Shown here: positions 1 to 11,094 of the stretch, piece after piece | Position numbering within the stretch: position 1 is the stretch's first letter | How the letters are laid out: each line of letters begins with the position of its first letter | From: Lunularia cruciata | Taxonomy: Eukaryota; Streptophyta; Marchantiopsida; Lunulariales; Lunulariaceae | Assembly (NCBI GenBank): GCA_948567375.1 | Contig: OX419758.1 | Coordinates: forward strand, 5,399,001-5,463,000 | Reading direction: 5' to 3' | Length of the DNA: 64,000 nucleotides | The notes under the pieces: generated by a model | Seen by the model: the letters and a program-made list of their open reading frames with translations, nothing else | What the model was told of the DNA's origin: nothing | Databases searched by the model: none | Program-made: the position numbers and the translations under genes

Positions 1-3000
1 TCTGCGCTACTGTTGTCACATGTCAAATATCTTCACGTGTCTATCAATAACATGTACCCAGTAGGCGATGGGCTCTCCACCAACCTTAGATATAGTAGTT
101 ATTGGAGTTATATTTGATTTCATAACATTCAAGTATATTATTCTAGTGATGGGACGTCATAATTATTAAACTCTATTTCTATGAGATTAAATTTAATTTA
201 AATTTAATATTAATATTATGAATTTATTTTTTATAAACATATTAAATTTGATAAATATAGTGGAATTTGCTTCATAATATCTACATTCCACATGAATATT
301 CCATTGTAAAATTTCAGTATTTATTAACTTTAGAGCTCATGTTGTTAGCTTTTTGTTTACGATCTCTTTACTTACTATCTAGACCCTTGTTAAGAAAAGT
401 ATAAAAAAATTATGAATATTATTTGTAGGCAACAGCTAGGTTGACACCATTGCTAAGTTGATTCTGATGGGTTACCTCAGTCCCGCAATTACCATTACTT
501 TACTTTAACAATTACAATCCTATGTTTTGGTCACCTAAACCTCTTTCTATAGAGAGGTCAAATCTATGTCCTTTTCACTTTCATTAGGACCATCTGTCAC
601 AAAAGAGAGAAGTGGCAAATTATCAATAACGGAATTAGGTACATTGCCTTGTATATTCAGCTCAGCATCCTCTCCTCTTGTGCAATTATATGTGCCTTCG
701 ACTCCTGAACTTGGTTCATTGTTGCCACCATTTATGAAGCACATCCTCTGCCGCTGCCATGCACTGTTTATCACTTCAAAAGTTGGGAAATGAAATTTAA
801 TTATCCACCATAACATCTCTAGCTTTAGATCAAAATTTGGGCACTGACAAAGAGGGACCAAGAAGCAAGTAGGTGAATCCTCATGGATAATGCAAATGCT
901 CTAGAGGGAGAAACTGGAGAATAAAGAAAGAATAATTTCCAGGAGATGAGAAGCTCATCTCTTTTAAGCTATGGATACTCTTGAAGTCTTGCATGGTTAT
1001 GTTCTACAACTCTTAGGAACAAAACTCATTTCCATAATGTAGTTCTTTTTGTATGATTAGGAGAACCAAGAATGAGCCATGGCACCCACGACATGAACTC
1101 TCTATGGAACTTATCCCAAGTAGACCATCCATTAGTATTAGCAATCCATAAGCACTATGTGCAATCAATTGGCAAGTGACCTTGTACATTCTATTCTAGA
1201 TTACAAAGGATTGGATTTGGCACATATTCTCTCTATTGTATTTGCACCATCATAGCATTTTACTCTTCCTTGTGTGAAACTTGAAGTAGTAGACCTCACC
1301 AATTGAATTTCCTTTCATGCCTTGTGACTTACATTTGAATTCTTTTGTTTGGCCAAGGTTATTCTAGATTTTCACCCAAGGTTATTCTAGATCTTGTACT
1401 TGCAATGTGTATCATCCAAGTCATTATAACCGTGGCCAAAAGGAAACATATGGAGACCTAAAGATACCATGGGAAGCAACACCTTTCACTCCATCAACCA
1501 TCTGCAAACATAGCAAAGCTTGAAACTTTATACAACCAAAAATGTGAACATCATTCACTAGTAATCAATTCATTGATGAGAAGAGTCTTGTATTGCAATG
1601 CTTAGACATTGCAAACAGAAAGAGAGCATCACATTTCATCTCTTCTTTACATGTACTCAACTAATTATTGGTTGATATATAATTGATCCAACTAATTGAT
1701 GCATCCAACTAACTATTCATGGCTCAACTAAACTATCTATAGCATACGGGCTCCAACTTTTCATCAAAAATCTGAGTGCTGATAGAAGGGATTGGAAAGC
1801 AAGCAAGTGAATCCCCATGAATAATGCAAATGCTCCATAGGCTCTTGTCTTGAAGTCTGAGAATAGATATGTACCAAATTGGTCTTTTGAGCATGATTAC
1901 AAGCTTGTTTCAATCAATCTCCACCTTGATTCTGGGTCAAGTGCATAAAGGTTTTGCATATCAAAGCTTTATTTGCAATTACACAAACTCAATAAACATG
2001 GAGAACTTTATGGCTTGAATTCAACTGACCAATTATGCAAGATTTTTTCACTTCCCTCTGAGTTCAAACTATAATGAACTTTAGGTTCATTTTAGATTCC
2101 CTACACTTGGGTTTCTTCTTGTGCTATTGCTTCCTATTACAACACCTATAGGATAATGATAACACAATATCAATCTACTAGTAGAAAAACAGTAAGGTAG
2201 GTTTTTCACTCAAGGATATATGTTTGAAATGACTAGAAGGGAGGAGAAATGTCACATTCTATGGTTCTTTATCATTTTCTATTGACCTCTTGGGCAAACT
2301 ACTCCTAGAAGAGTGTAGTGTCATCCTTTGTGGTGCACTACCAAAAAGGAAAAAACAAAAAATTATTCTATATTATTCTTGAAGGTGATGACTCACTCCA
2401 AAAGGATACTTCACTCCAAAGACTACCACTCTAAAGGCTATGTACTAACCTTCCCAAAATGCCCAACTCTAAAGGAGTCTTTATATTGAATTGATTGACT
2501 TGCTTTTTTATGGTTTTCTCAATCCTCCAAATTACCCTTAACCATTCAATGCATTGCCTTGCTCCTGCAAAACCCCATAGATCAAACACCTCAAATAGGT
2601 GCAAATGTCTACTTAGACTCAAGTGCATGCATTTCATCTACTAGGTTACTCACAATTACTCAACAAAATCATTCAATCAATTACTCAATATGTAAATAAA
2701 CAATGATAGAGGGTTGGAAAATCTCTTTGCTAATTCTTTGATTATCAAAAAGAAAACCTGAATCACATGGGACAAAGCCCTATATACATTTTTCCTACTT
2801 CTTACCAAAGAGTTCCAATGGCTAAGTGAAACGTTTGAAATCTCCTAAGTGCATCTGCATCATCCATCCTACCTACTTATCTCATCTTATCCTAGTGGGG
2901 TTTAATTAAGTATCCTCCACATATTATAGAATGTATCAAATCTTCCCTAATTACAAATTGCAAAATTATCCACCTTTGGACTTGTGATTCCAAAGGTCTT

Positions 3001-3480
3001 TGGCTATAAAAGGCTTCCTATCACTACAAAAAAATTCTATGCTGAAGGTCTTTGGCACCAAAGGTGTCTTCTATTACAAGTTCCTTTTAAGCTGAAGGTC
3101 ACATATACTTAGAATATTTATATTTATCAAAGTCTTTGGCTACAAGTAGCCTACAACTTGAAGGTTTTCTACTACAAAGAGCTTTGGCTATACTCTTGTG
3201 AAGAGCTACCTTTGCCTCTACATATCCTAATTAGTATATATATCTTCCTCTTGTAGGTTGCAAATTTGAGAAGTAGAGAATTGGTCAATTTGGAGAACTT
3301 CTTGTTTGTATTCTCCTTCCATCAAACCACTAGATGATCCAATTGTGTCCAAGTACACCTTCACTTCTAGAATCTAAAACCATAACTTTAGCTTGTGGAG
3401 TTTAGTGCAGTATGACCTTACTTGTACTACCTTCTTTGCAAGACCTACCAACTGATCTTTTGTCTCCTCAATCCATTGGA
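1..3480. other. No recognisable gene; AT-rich anonymous DNA
   Basis: All reading frames are short and none resembles a family I know. The only structure I see is a diverged dispersed repeat (listed separately), a short 26-bp tandem duplication near 1356-1400, and partly repeated phrases around 3000-3200. I cannot assign the DNA to a specific element. Confidence 0.6.
839..1837 (+). repeat. Diverged dispersed 60-bp direct repeat (839-901 and 1773-1837)
   Basis: Two stretches share the same order of words: a CTGA(C/T)..A-GGGA core, AAGCAAG, GTGAATCC, CATG-ATAATGCAAATGCTC. They lie about 935 bp apart. The sequence between them is not obviously repeated. They may be remnants of one element family or of a local duplication. 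Confidence 0.5.
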
Positions 3481-5000
3481 GTATCTTCATCTTCTCCTCT
3501 TCTAGGCTGATGGGAATTACTTGTACTTTGGTAAGCAATTATTCTCTTGATCAACCTCCTTTTTTTTCCTCCTTCTTCTTCAATTTTTCTTATACCTTGT
3601 TGAGTTGAAGATTTATTGTGGTGTGATAGTCATTATATTATACCTCCATTATTACCGCACTCACATTAGGTGCAATCACTTGAATGCTAGCTACTTCTTC
3701 ATCTCAAGCTCTCACTCAACCGGTCTTCAAACTCCTGCTGCTTTTGATTTTGCTCAAGCCAAAGGACCCTCAATTCCCCTTGTAGCCTCTTGATTTTTTT
3801 CCTCTTGCTCCTTCCACTTTGCAAGAAGCAAAGTAGTCTATGTCTTCACCTTGAATTTCTCTTGCACTAGAGCATTGCATTCTTGGCTCCCATCTTATAC
3901 CAATTCCATAACTTCTCCCTTTCCTCCTTCACCTTGGCTTGCTCTACCCATATTGAGTAGGAATTCTTGTGCAGCTTTTGGACAAGGGAGGTGTGTAGTT
4001 GGTAATATCTTGGTAGGCGTCTTGGTATATTGGTAAAATCTGCTCCATCAATTCCAAGACTAGCCCCACCAAATGTATCAAAAACTTTGATACTTCTAGT
4101 ATTGAGGCTTTGCTCTCTTGAAATTTGAAGAGTAGTATATGCTCCATTGCTAGTGTTGCCTCCAATGGCTATTTGTCTTTGTCTTTGATGTCAATCCTAT
4201 TTTCTATTTGACCTTTAAGTGGCATAGGTTCTTCTTCTACTACCTACTTCTTCCTCTCCAAAGGCCTTCCTTCTACCTTCTCAATCTTTGCTTGTTCTTT
4301 GCCCTTGAGTAATTAACCTTTTTCTTTGGGTACTTGATCTTTGGCTTTTTTTGTTCTTTTTGCTTAGGCTTTTCTTCTTACTTGCCCTTTGTACCTAAAG
4401 GTCCCATTTCTTCTTATTTGTTTATTTGGTGTGGACTACACTTCTAGCCAAATGTCTTCTTCCTTATTTGATTGGGGCTGCTGAAGTTCTTTACTACTTG
4501 ATTCCTTTTTCTTTTGTGCAGATTATGCTCTTTATGCTACACATTTTCCTCTTCCTCTATTGCAGACTATCCAACAAATGTGAAAGAGTGTTCCCTTTCT
4601 TTTTCTCCTTAATTGTAAGTATCTTTAGCCTTATTTTCCAAATATACATTGATCACATGAATGTTCTTCCTAGCACTCTTCACCTTTGTTTTCCATCTTG
4701 GCAAGTGCTGCTATTTTCTTCTAGTTAAAGCTATGGGTCTTACTTGCTTCTTCTACAAACACAAATTTACTTATTTTTTCATATTCCTCATCAAACACTT
4801 TGTATTTTTGGTACATTGCCTTCCTTCCAACTATGAACTCAAAGTACTCCTTTGGATGGAAGTAACCAAGAACTTCTTCTTTCATCCTTGGTAAGGAGAT
4901 TCACTCCCAAATATATATGCAACATAAATAGGGATAGATGAATCACTTCTCCACCTTCTATCACCTTCTCCACCTCCTACCTTCTATCTCTACTTTCTAT
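3480..5000 (-). pseudogene. Relic of a Lys/Glu-rich reading frame, probably retroelement-derived
   Basis: On the minus strand, several short frames read as lysine- and glutamate-rich, coiled-coil-like protein with frequent stops. The clearest piece is 3944-4165, a hydrophobic/heptad-like stretch ending in LPIYQDAYQDITNY. The plus strand is correspondingly rich in CTTCTTCC. The style resembles the extra coiled-coil frame found in the family B insertion at 16867-20587, but I see no clear sequence match. No catalytic motif is visible and no function can be assigned. It could equally be a decayed host gene. Confidence 0.3.
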
Positions 5001-5604
5001 CACCTTCCACACATGTCCTAAGTCAAAGTAGAAAACATGTACACCCAATCAAATAGCTACCCTTTGTGCATGAATTCAAAGAAGATTGCTTGGCTAGTGT
5101 GGAGGTAGGTCATTCTCTTTGACTTGAATAACTACATGACCACGTCAAAAATAACCCTTTGAGTAGAATCATGTTAACTTTGTACTCTCCACCCATTATT
5201 AGTCTTTGTTTCATTAAATAAGGCCTTTAAAACCTTCTCCAAGTTCTTGTCTAGTTGATGCCATTGGGTTTCTAGGATAATCATTCTTGGTGGGGAATTT
5301 TTTTATGGCAAGGACCTCTCTCCATTGCTCCTCGGTCCAAGAAAACAACACTTTTTTCTAAGGTTGCTACTATTGTGATCCTTATCTCTCTAATTTCTTA
5401 GATTGTCCATGGGTGGTTCAATTCATAGTTCTATCGCAAGAAGCACAATTTCTTGCTACAAATCACATTTTCTATACAATGCAATGCCCATTTTCTTACA
5501 ACTTATGGTCTAAGAATTATCTTAGGCACTCTCTTAGGGTACCTTGATCCTCTTACCATGTTGCTTCTCTCTTTGGACAAATGCAAAGAGAAATTTCCAC
5601 CACA

Positions 5605-5936
5605 AAGGCCTATGAAAACTCAATGCCAAAGGTGAGAGAAACTCTTGATTTCTCTATGCTCATAACTAACTTTGATATACAAAATGTGAAGAATTTCTAA
5701 CAAGGCCCTGATTTTTTTAGCCCTAGCATATTTGTTACCCACCTTCATCAATTGAGTTGTGGTTGACCAAAAGGCTTATAAAAATTCAATGCCAAAGTTG
5801 AGAGAACTCTTGATTGCTCTAGGCTCATATCCAACTTTGATCTAAAAAATGTGATGAATCTCTAACAAGCCCTAATTTTATAGCCTTAGCTTATTTGTTA
5901 CCCACCTCCATTAATTGAAGTGATCTTTCAACATGC
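5605..5936. repeat. Two-copy tandem repeat, period about 166 bp
   Basis: Unit 1 begins at 5605 (AAGGCCTATGAAAA) and unit 2 at 5771 (AAGGCTTATAAAAA). Both then run through CTCTTGAT, AACTTTGAT, TCTAACAAG and TATTTGTTACCCACCT in the same order. Divergence is roughly 15 percent, so the duplication is old. Confidence 0.8.
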
Positions 5937-6980
5937 CAAAAACATGCCACATAGCTAGCAAGGAGTAATAATGCAGATGATATTCTCTAAGCGCAGACCC
6001 TCATTCTAACATTCTATCAAAGCACCTTTCATTTGTCCCATACTCCCTTATCTATGTTGGTGTCACAAACATGTCACCATTTCTAGAGATCAAGTTGCCT
6101 TGGTAGTTGTAGACTTAAATGTAGTGGTGGTTAGAAGATTTGATTTAAAATGAGGAGTGCAACATCGGATGAAGTTATCATGGAAGCGGATGACTTAAAT
6201 TCAAGTGGAGGTTGATATTTTTCAATTAAAATTAGGACTGAATCATCTTGTAATTTTCAAGTGGATATGAAGGAACATAAAGACCATTAACACATATTCT
6301 CTTTATCATCAAATTGATGGGGTCTTCCTATCATTATTTTTCTCTACACGGTTGCCTTTTTCTCTTTATCATCAAATTGGCCATTCTTATTTACCAAAGC
6401 TTGTAATGCCTTAGTCTATGACAAATTTGGCCTCTCAACTGCTTTTTGTTGATGCATGTATGCGGTAAAATCTCACCCCAACTCTCCTTGGGATGATTAC
6501 CTTGCACATTGATCACTCCATGGACAAAACTAGTAGCTATACTCCTATAGAAAATTTCATGTTGATTTCACCAAAGTTTTTATGGAGTTTATTTCCAACT
6601 ACCAAAAGACCAAAATCCTTGCAAAATAGACCCAGGTCTATTTGGATATAAGTGCTAATTTGGTGTGACAACCTCTCAACACTCTTTTTTCCAAATAAAA
6701 AGATTTAGAAATCATTGGAATACCCATAGTTCATAGAATTATTATACTTGAAGATATATTCAAAGAATTTAGAGACTGTAGAATTCATCATGACTATATG
6801 AAAATTATTGTGAATTTACACAAATTTTAACAATCTTAAATCTACTTCCTAACTATCATAATTGCCAAATGAGTTCTTCTTCTTGAAAAACCTGAAATCT
6901 TGGTCACTCAATCAATTCAATACATTCAAGAAAATTGAATCTCAAAACCTTCTCTCAATCTCCAATCTTGTTTCACTCTC
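5937..6980. other. No recognisable feature
   Basis: AT-rich DNA with short frames only, and no motif that I can tie to a family. Confidence 0.5.
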
Positions 6981-7455
6981 ATGCACTTTGTCTCAATTTA
7001 AAATCAACTTATTAAGATTCCCCAATCACTATAATCAGAATTCCCTAATGTCCTCAATCCTTTATCTCCAATATCCCTAATCCCAAAAGCCTAATGCTTA
7101 TAATCACAACTTCATCCACTCCTTAAAATTTGATATACTTCAAAAATTGTAATGTAGAATAAATTTGTCAATAGCTACACTACTTGAAAACACCCACCTT
7201 CTTGAGCTATGCTCCATCAAAAACATGCACTTTGTCTCAATCTAAAATCCAATTATTGAGAATCCGCAATCACCATGATCAGAATTCCCTAATGTCCTTA
7301 ATCTATTATCTCCATCATCCTTAATCCCAAAAGCCTGATCACCATAATAAAAACTTCATCCACTCCTTAAAATCTCATAATTCTTCAACAATTGTAGAGT
7401 AGAATAAATTCCTAAATAGTTGCACCACTTGATAACACCCACCTATTGAGCCATG
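6981..7455. repeat. Two-copy tandem repeat, period 244 bp
   Basis: ATGCACTTTGTCTCAAT occurs at 6981 and again at 7225. Both copies continue through AGAATTCCCTAATGTCCT, ATCCCAAAAGCCT, ACTTCATCCACTCCTTAAAAT and AACACCCACCT. The match runs to about 7455 with scattered changes and small indels. Confidence 0.85.
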
Positions 7456-7596
7456 CTCCTAAAGAAAAATAAAGAACCATCAACAACTCCCCATTGTATA
7501 AGATGTGTCACTAGAATTAAAGACCATAAAATCCAACACAAGTGAACATGCCGCACCACTTCAAAATCAAGAACCACCAATCCTTCACAATTAACA

Positions 7597-7688
7597 ACAT
7601 AGATGCCCAATGACATGCTAGACGGCACATAGATGCCAAATAACATACAAGTGGACACGTACATGCCAAGTGACATGCAAGTAGGTAC
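7597..7688. repeat. 30-bp minisatellite, split by a solo LTR
   Basis: Units start at 7597, 7627 and 7657, each about 30 bp with the core ACATAGATGCC-A-TGACATGC. A fourth unit begins at 7687, is interrupted by the LTR at 7689-8377, and resumes at about 8378 with ACATAGATGCCAAGTGACA. Thirty bases is ten codons, so the minus strand reads as a ten-residue periodic peptide (MSLGMYV, MLFGIYV, MSLGIYV). I regard that as incidental. Confidence 0.8.
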
Positions 7689-8377
7689 TGTGAGCCAGCC
7701 TATCTCTCACTCAGGATGAACCTCTGATGGCTATTATGGTAGTGCACCATGGACTAAGAAGGCAAAGAATCCCACTCCATCATACTCATCCAAGGCTAAG
7801 ACTCCAAGACTCAAGACATTGCTCACTAGAGAACTCGATGAGAGAGATAGTTGCAAATGAAAAGATGATGAGTACCTCCTCACTCCTTGTTTATATACTT
7901 ATGAAATAGTTATGCACCAAAAATTACTAATTATTGGAGTAACTCAAGTTACTAGGCTAAAAGTCAAGTAAAGTCAAAAAGTAGAAAGGAATATCCATTC
8001 ACATGGGCATATTTCACTAAGCATGTGATCTTATCTTGACCCAACCACTAAGTCAAGGATTCCTTCACATTGGCTATCCTTGGACTATATAAGAATCCAA
8101 AACAAAAAGGCTTACGGCCCATGAGTTCTCAACTCTTTCTTCAAAACCAAACACCTAGGAATAATACTAAGTCAACACACTAGAATCCAAAATAGTGGTG
8201 CTCATCTTTTCTACTTCCTCTAAAGTAAGGTCCCCTTTATCTTAGCTATGACTAACTTTAGCTAATCATGACTAATGTAGAACCGTCCTTTATCTCTATA
8301 TAAATAATATCTCTCAAGTACTAGTAATACCAAACTAAATATCACAATACTACATACATGCACAAATAGGTGTTACA
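7689..8377 (-). mobile_element. Solo LTR, family C, copy 1
   Basis: The 689-bp block begins TGTGAGCCAGCC and ends GGTGTTACA. The same block recurs at 33737-34428 and, more decayed, at 58913-59531. On the minus strand it begins TGTAACACC, the usual start of plant Ty3/gypsy LTRs, so I place it on that strand. A TATATAAAC box is visible on the minus strand near 7893. GTAC flanks both ends, a 4-bp target duplication inside a minisatellite unit. No internal region is attached, which fits LTR-LTR recombination. Confidence 0.85.
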
Positions 8378-8499
8378 GTACATAGATGCCAAGTGACAAG
8401 GATGGTTAACCAATAGTATAGGAAGTCTGCAAAAAATCAATCAAATATGAGAAATTCATAGTCCAGAAATAGTGAAATGTAATGGTTATAAATTCTTTT

Positions 8500-9235
8500 C
8501 TAGACCAACATTTGGCATGATCTTTGTGTTTATACCAAGCTCTTGACAAGTTGCTTCCAACAATAGGAACCACATCCCATTTGGACTAATATCCACAAAT
8601 AAATCAGCCCCAATGTGAACTGCATGAATTCCACTCTAAGAATTGCGTACGAGAATCAAATTTGAGAAGCACAAAAAATCAAATCTGAAATCTGACAACC
8701 TCAATTTGTTATCATTTCGATATCCATAAGGAGTTCTTGAGAAGGCAATTGAAACAAAAATGAAGCATGATCTTTTTGGACATTATCCCTAGAGAAATTG
8801 GACCCGACATGAACTACAAGAATTACACTTCAGAAAATTTGAGTATGATAATCAAAATGGGAATCAAATCCTAGAAACAAAGAAACTATGATATGAGATA
8901 CAATGATCTTGGAGTCCATAGAAAGCTCTTTGAGAATGTGCTTCTAACAAGATGAATCATGCACTATTTGAACAAGTTTCCATGGAGAAATGAATGAACC
9001 ATGGGAATTCAACTACAAGAATTAGGCAACAAGAACAACAAGAACTAGGGTATAGGGAAATAGGAAAAATAAAATGGTTGTGAATTTTCATCAAGCCCTT
9101 TATTTTGTTTTATCTTGGTGTCTACAAAAAGCTCTTGAGAAGGGGCTTCCAGTGAGATGAAGCATGCACTATTTGGACCAATATTCATGGAGAAAGTAGC
9201 CCTAATGCAAACTACCCCTACCTTAGCTAGTAGAT
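8500..9235. repeat. Satellite-like tandem repeat, about 195 bp period, four diverged copies
   Basis: A word of the form AAGCTCTTGA(G/C)AA...GCTTCCAAC recurs at about 8532, 8726, 8918 and 9121. A second word, TTTGGAC-A-TATCCAT-GAGA, recurs about 45 bp after each (8580, 8776, 8966, 9172). The order and spacing are conserved while the sequence has drifted strongly. No coding potential is visible. Confidence 0.65.
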
Positions 9236-9425
9236 CAAATAACAAATGATAGAAGTAGATTATCCCATATATAAGCCTATAGTAGATCCACCCATAAATA
9301 AACTTGTACTTCATCCCGTAGATCAACCTATAATAGATTTTCATGTAGATAAGCCCATAGATTGGCCTATAGAAGATCAATCTATAGATAAGCCCTAGAT
9401 CAGCCCATGTGAGTTAATCTTAACA
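9228..9425. repeat. Short-period minisatellite built on TAGATCAACCTATAGATAAGCC
   Basis: Variants of GATCAACCTATAG and GATAAGCCCATAG alternate across about 200 bp. The minus strand therefore reads as a Tyr/Ile-rich periodic peptide with repeated LIYG and PIYG words inside 9045-9380. The peptide periodicity follows from the DNA repeat, and I do not treat it as a gene. Confidence 0.7.
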
Positions 9426-10438
9426 TAACATGCATTGTAGAACTTCAAAGACATTATATTGAAACAAATTGAATTTTTTTTGTTTACGAGGCAGTCCATT
9501 TCATCATAGTGTGAGGTAACCAAGTGCCCAAGATGTAAGACTTAGCCCAATCTTTAATAAATGCTTTTTGTGAGCAATCCATATATTATTAATGTACAAA
9601 ATTATTTGACCAAACTTTAGTTGCATACCATACCAACTTTCTACAAAAACATTTTTTTAAGACCTAAAACTAATTCATTTCAATCTTCAATGAATTATGT
9701 CCATTTTCCTTGCACATAACAATTATAGTTCCATTGTCATTTTCATTGTCAATGACAATGACCTATGGAACCAACTAGGATGAAAGAATATTCTTTATGT
9801 TTTCTCAATCCCACATGTAATTTTCTTTGGTTTCTCATCTCATGAGAAAAAATTTAAGCAAAACTGTTATGTTGGTTAGTAAAATATGGAGAAGAGGTAT
9901 TCCAAATGTGTTTATCTCATAAGTTAACCTATAAGAAGAACATCTAGAAACTATTTGGCCAAATCAATTTCTGGGAGTAGTGCAAAAAAAGAATAGTCAT
10001 GTGTCCATGCATGTCATACCTATGATTATGAAAAATGCCATACCCTTGGGGATATCAAGTAAGGCTTCAATTTGCATTCTCCCTACCAATTGAATATTTT
10101 GTTCCATTGTCTTTGCATTATATATGCCTTTGGCCATCAAGCAAATATTGGGCCCTTATTGACAAGAAGTTATCAACACTACCTATGAGGAGGCTATTAT
10201 GCTTGACATCTCCTTAATTGTTGCAAGGCTTGCTTTTGATAAACATAAATTAGGGGTTACACTACAACATCTTCAATGGCCTCATGGTTGTGCAAGCTGT
10301 TCTTGACTCAAATAGCCCACTATTGGCCACTTATTTCTCATTGAACAACAACAGCCCATGGATAGTTAAGGGTTGTATGCTTAATTGCCACTTTCTATTG
10401 TTTTTTGTGAGGTACACATTGTTGTTCTTGTAATCTCC
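9426..10438. other. No recognisable feature
   Basis: AT-rich DNA with only short frames, lying immediately left of the chromovirus array. I saw nothing I can assign. Confidence 0.5.
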
Positions 10439-10547
10439 TATAAAAGACCAAGGAGAGAATATGAGAATGAATGATCATATTGGGATACTTGAATGAAGGA
10501 AAAATCCAAATCCTAATGTGAGCTTTGGCTTTCTTATTTATAGAGAG
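10439..10547 (-). repeat. 109-bp duplication of the R/U5 end of the family A LTR
   Basis: The block TATAAAAGACCAAGGAGAG...TTATTTATAGAGAG directly precedes the full LTR, which restarts at 10548 with TGTAAAAGACCAA. It matches the first ~110 bp (plus-strand sense) of the other LTRs, that is, the sequence from the LTR end to just past the TATA box. Confidence 0.75.
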
Positions 10548-11078
10548 TGTAAAAGACCAAATCCGAGGAGAGAAATAGGAGAATGGAAACTCACATTGGG
10601 ACACTTGAATGCGGGAAAACTCTAAATGCCTAGCATGAGTTTGGCTTTGGTATTTATAGGTAGCATACAAGGCCTTTGAGAAACTTCTCAAGAAGCTTCC
10701 TCAAACCATTTTCTTAGAGTGCAAGCCAAGTTAACTAGGAAGCTTCTCAAGAAGCCACCTACTTGGCGTGCAAGCTAAGATAGCTGGAAGCTTCTAGAAA
10801 CTTCCTTCTAGAAGCTACTTACTTGAGGTGCAAGCTAAGCTTCTTGGGAAGCTTCCCAAGAAGCTTCTTAGGTACTTTTGGAATATTCTAGGCTAATTTG
10901 TCTTATGTGCTACTTTGTAAGCTTCCTTCTAGAAGCTACCTACTTAAGGCGTAAGTTAACTAGTTGGGAAGCTTCCCAAGAAGCTTCTTAGATGCTTCTA
11001 GAATATTCTTGGCTATTTTGTCTTATTCTCTACTTTGTAAGCCTGACTAACTTCGTCGCTAAACTCCATATTGTTACA
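10548..11078 (-). mobile_element. Family A LTR 1 (3' LTR of the last unit)
   Basis: On the minus strand it starts TGTAACAATATGGAG and ends CTTTTACA, the canonical TG..CA. A TATA box (CTATAAATA) lies at about 10651-10660. The first ~370 bp form a U3 full of GAAGCTTC-type inverted repeats. At 531 bp it is the longest copy of the family here, because it contains an extra GAAGCTTC-rich segment (about 10850-10960). Confidence 0.9.
10681..11010 (-). promoter_or_regulatory. Heat-shock-element array in U3 of LTR 1
   Basis: Heat shock factors bind alternating, contiguous nGAAn pentamers. A perfect four-unit element (GAA, TTC, GAA, TTC at 2-base gaps) lies at 10786-10805. A perfect three-unit element, TTCTAGAATATTC, lies at 10996-11008. 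Further two- and three-unit versions occur at about 10681-10705, 10730-10755, 10800-10820, 10850-10868, 10915-10935 and 10966-10990. The array ends some 20-25 bp upstream of the TATA box. The matches are seen directly. Heat-responsive transcription is inference, by analogy with the copia element ONSEN. Confidence 0.7.
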
Positions 11079-11080
11079 TA

Positions 11081-11092
11081 TTCCTCCGCCGC
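11081..11092 (-). other. Polypurine tract next to LTR 1
   Basis: On the minus strand GCGGCGGAGGAA lies just before the LTR start at 11078, after the pol stop codon. This is where the plus-strand primer of an LTR retrotransposon is expected. The same position in the older unit (25011-25020) has changed to CATGGGAGAA. Confidence 0.65.
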
Positions 11093-11094
11093 TA

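Noticed and set aside
7597-7688. Possible CRISPR-like repeat array
   Set aside because: The 30-bp units are contiguous with no spacers and are diverged, so this is a minisatellite in a eukaryotic context.
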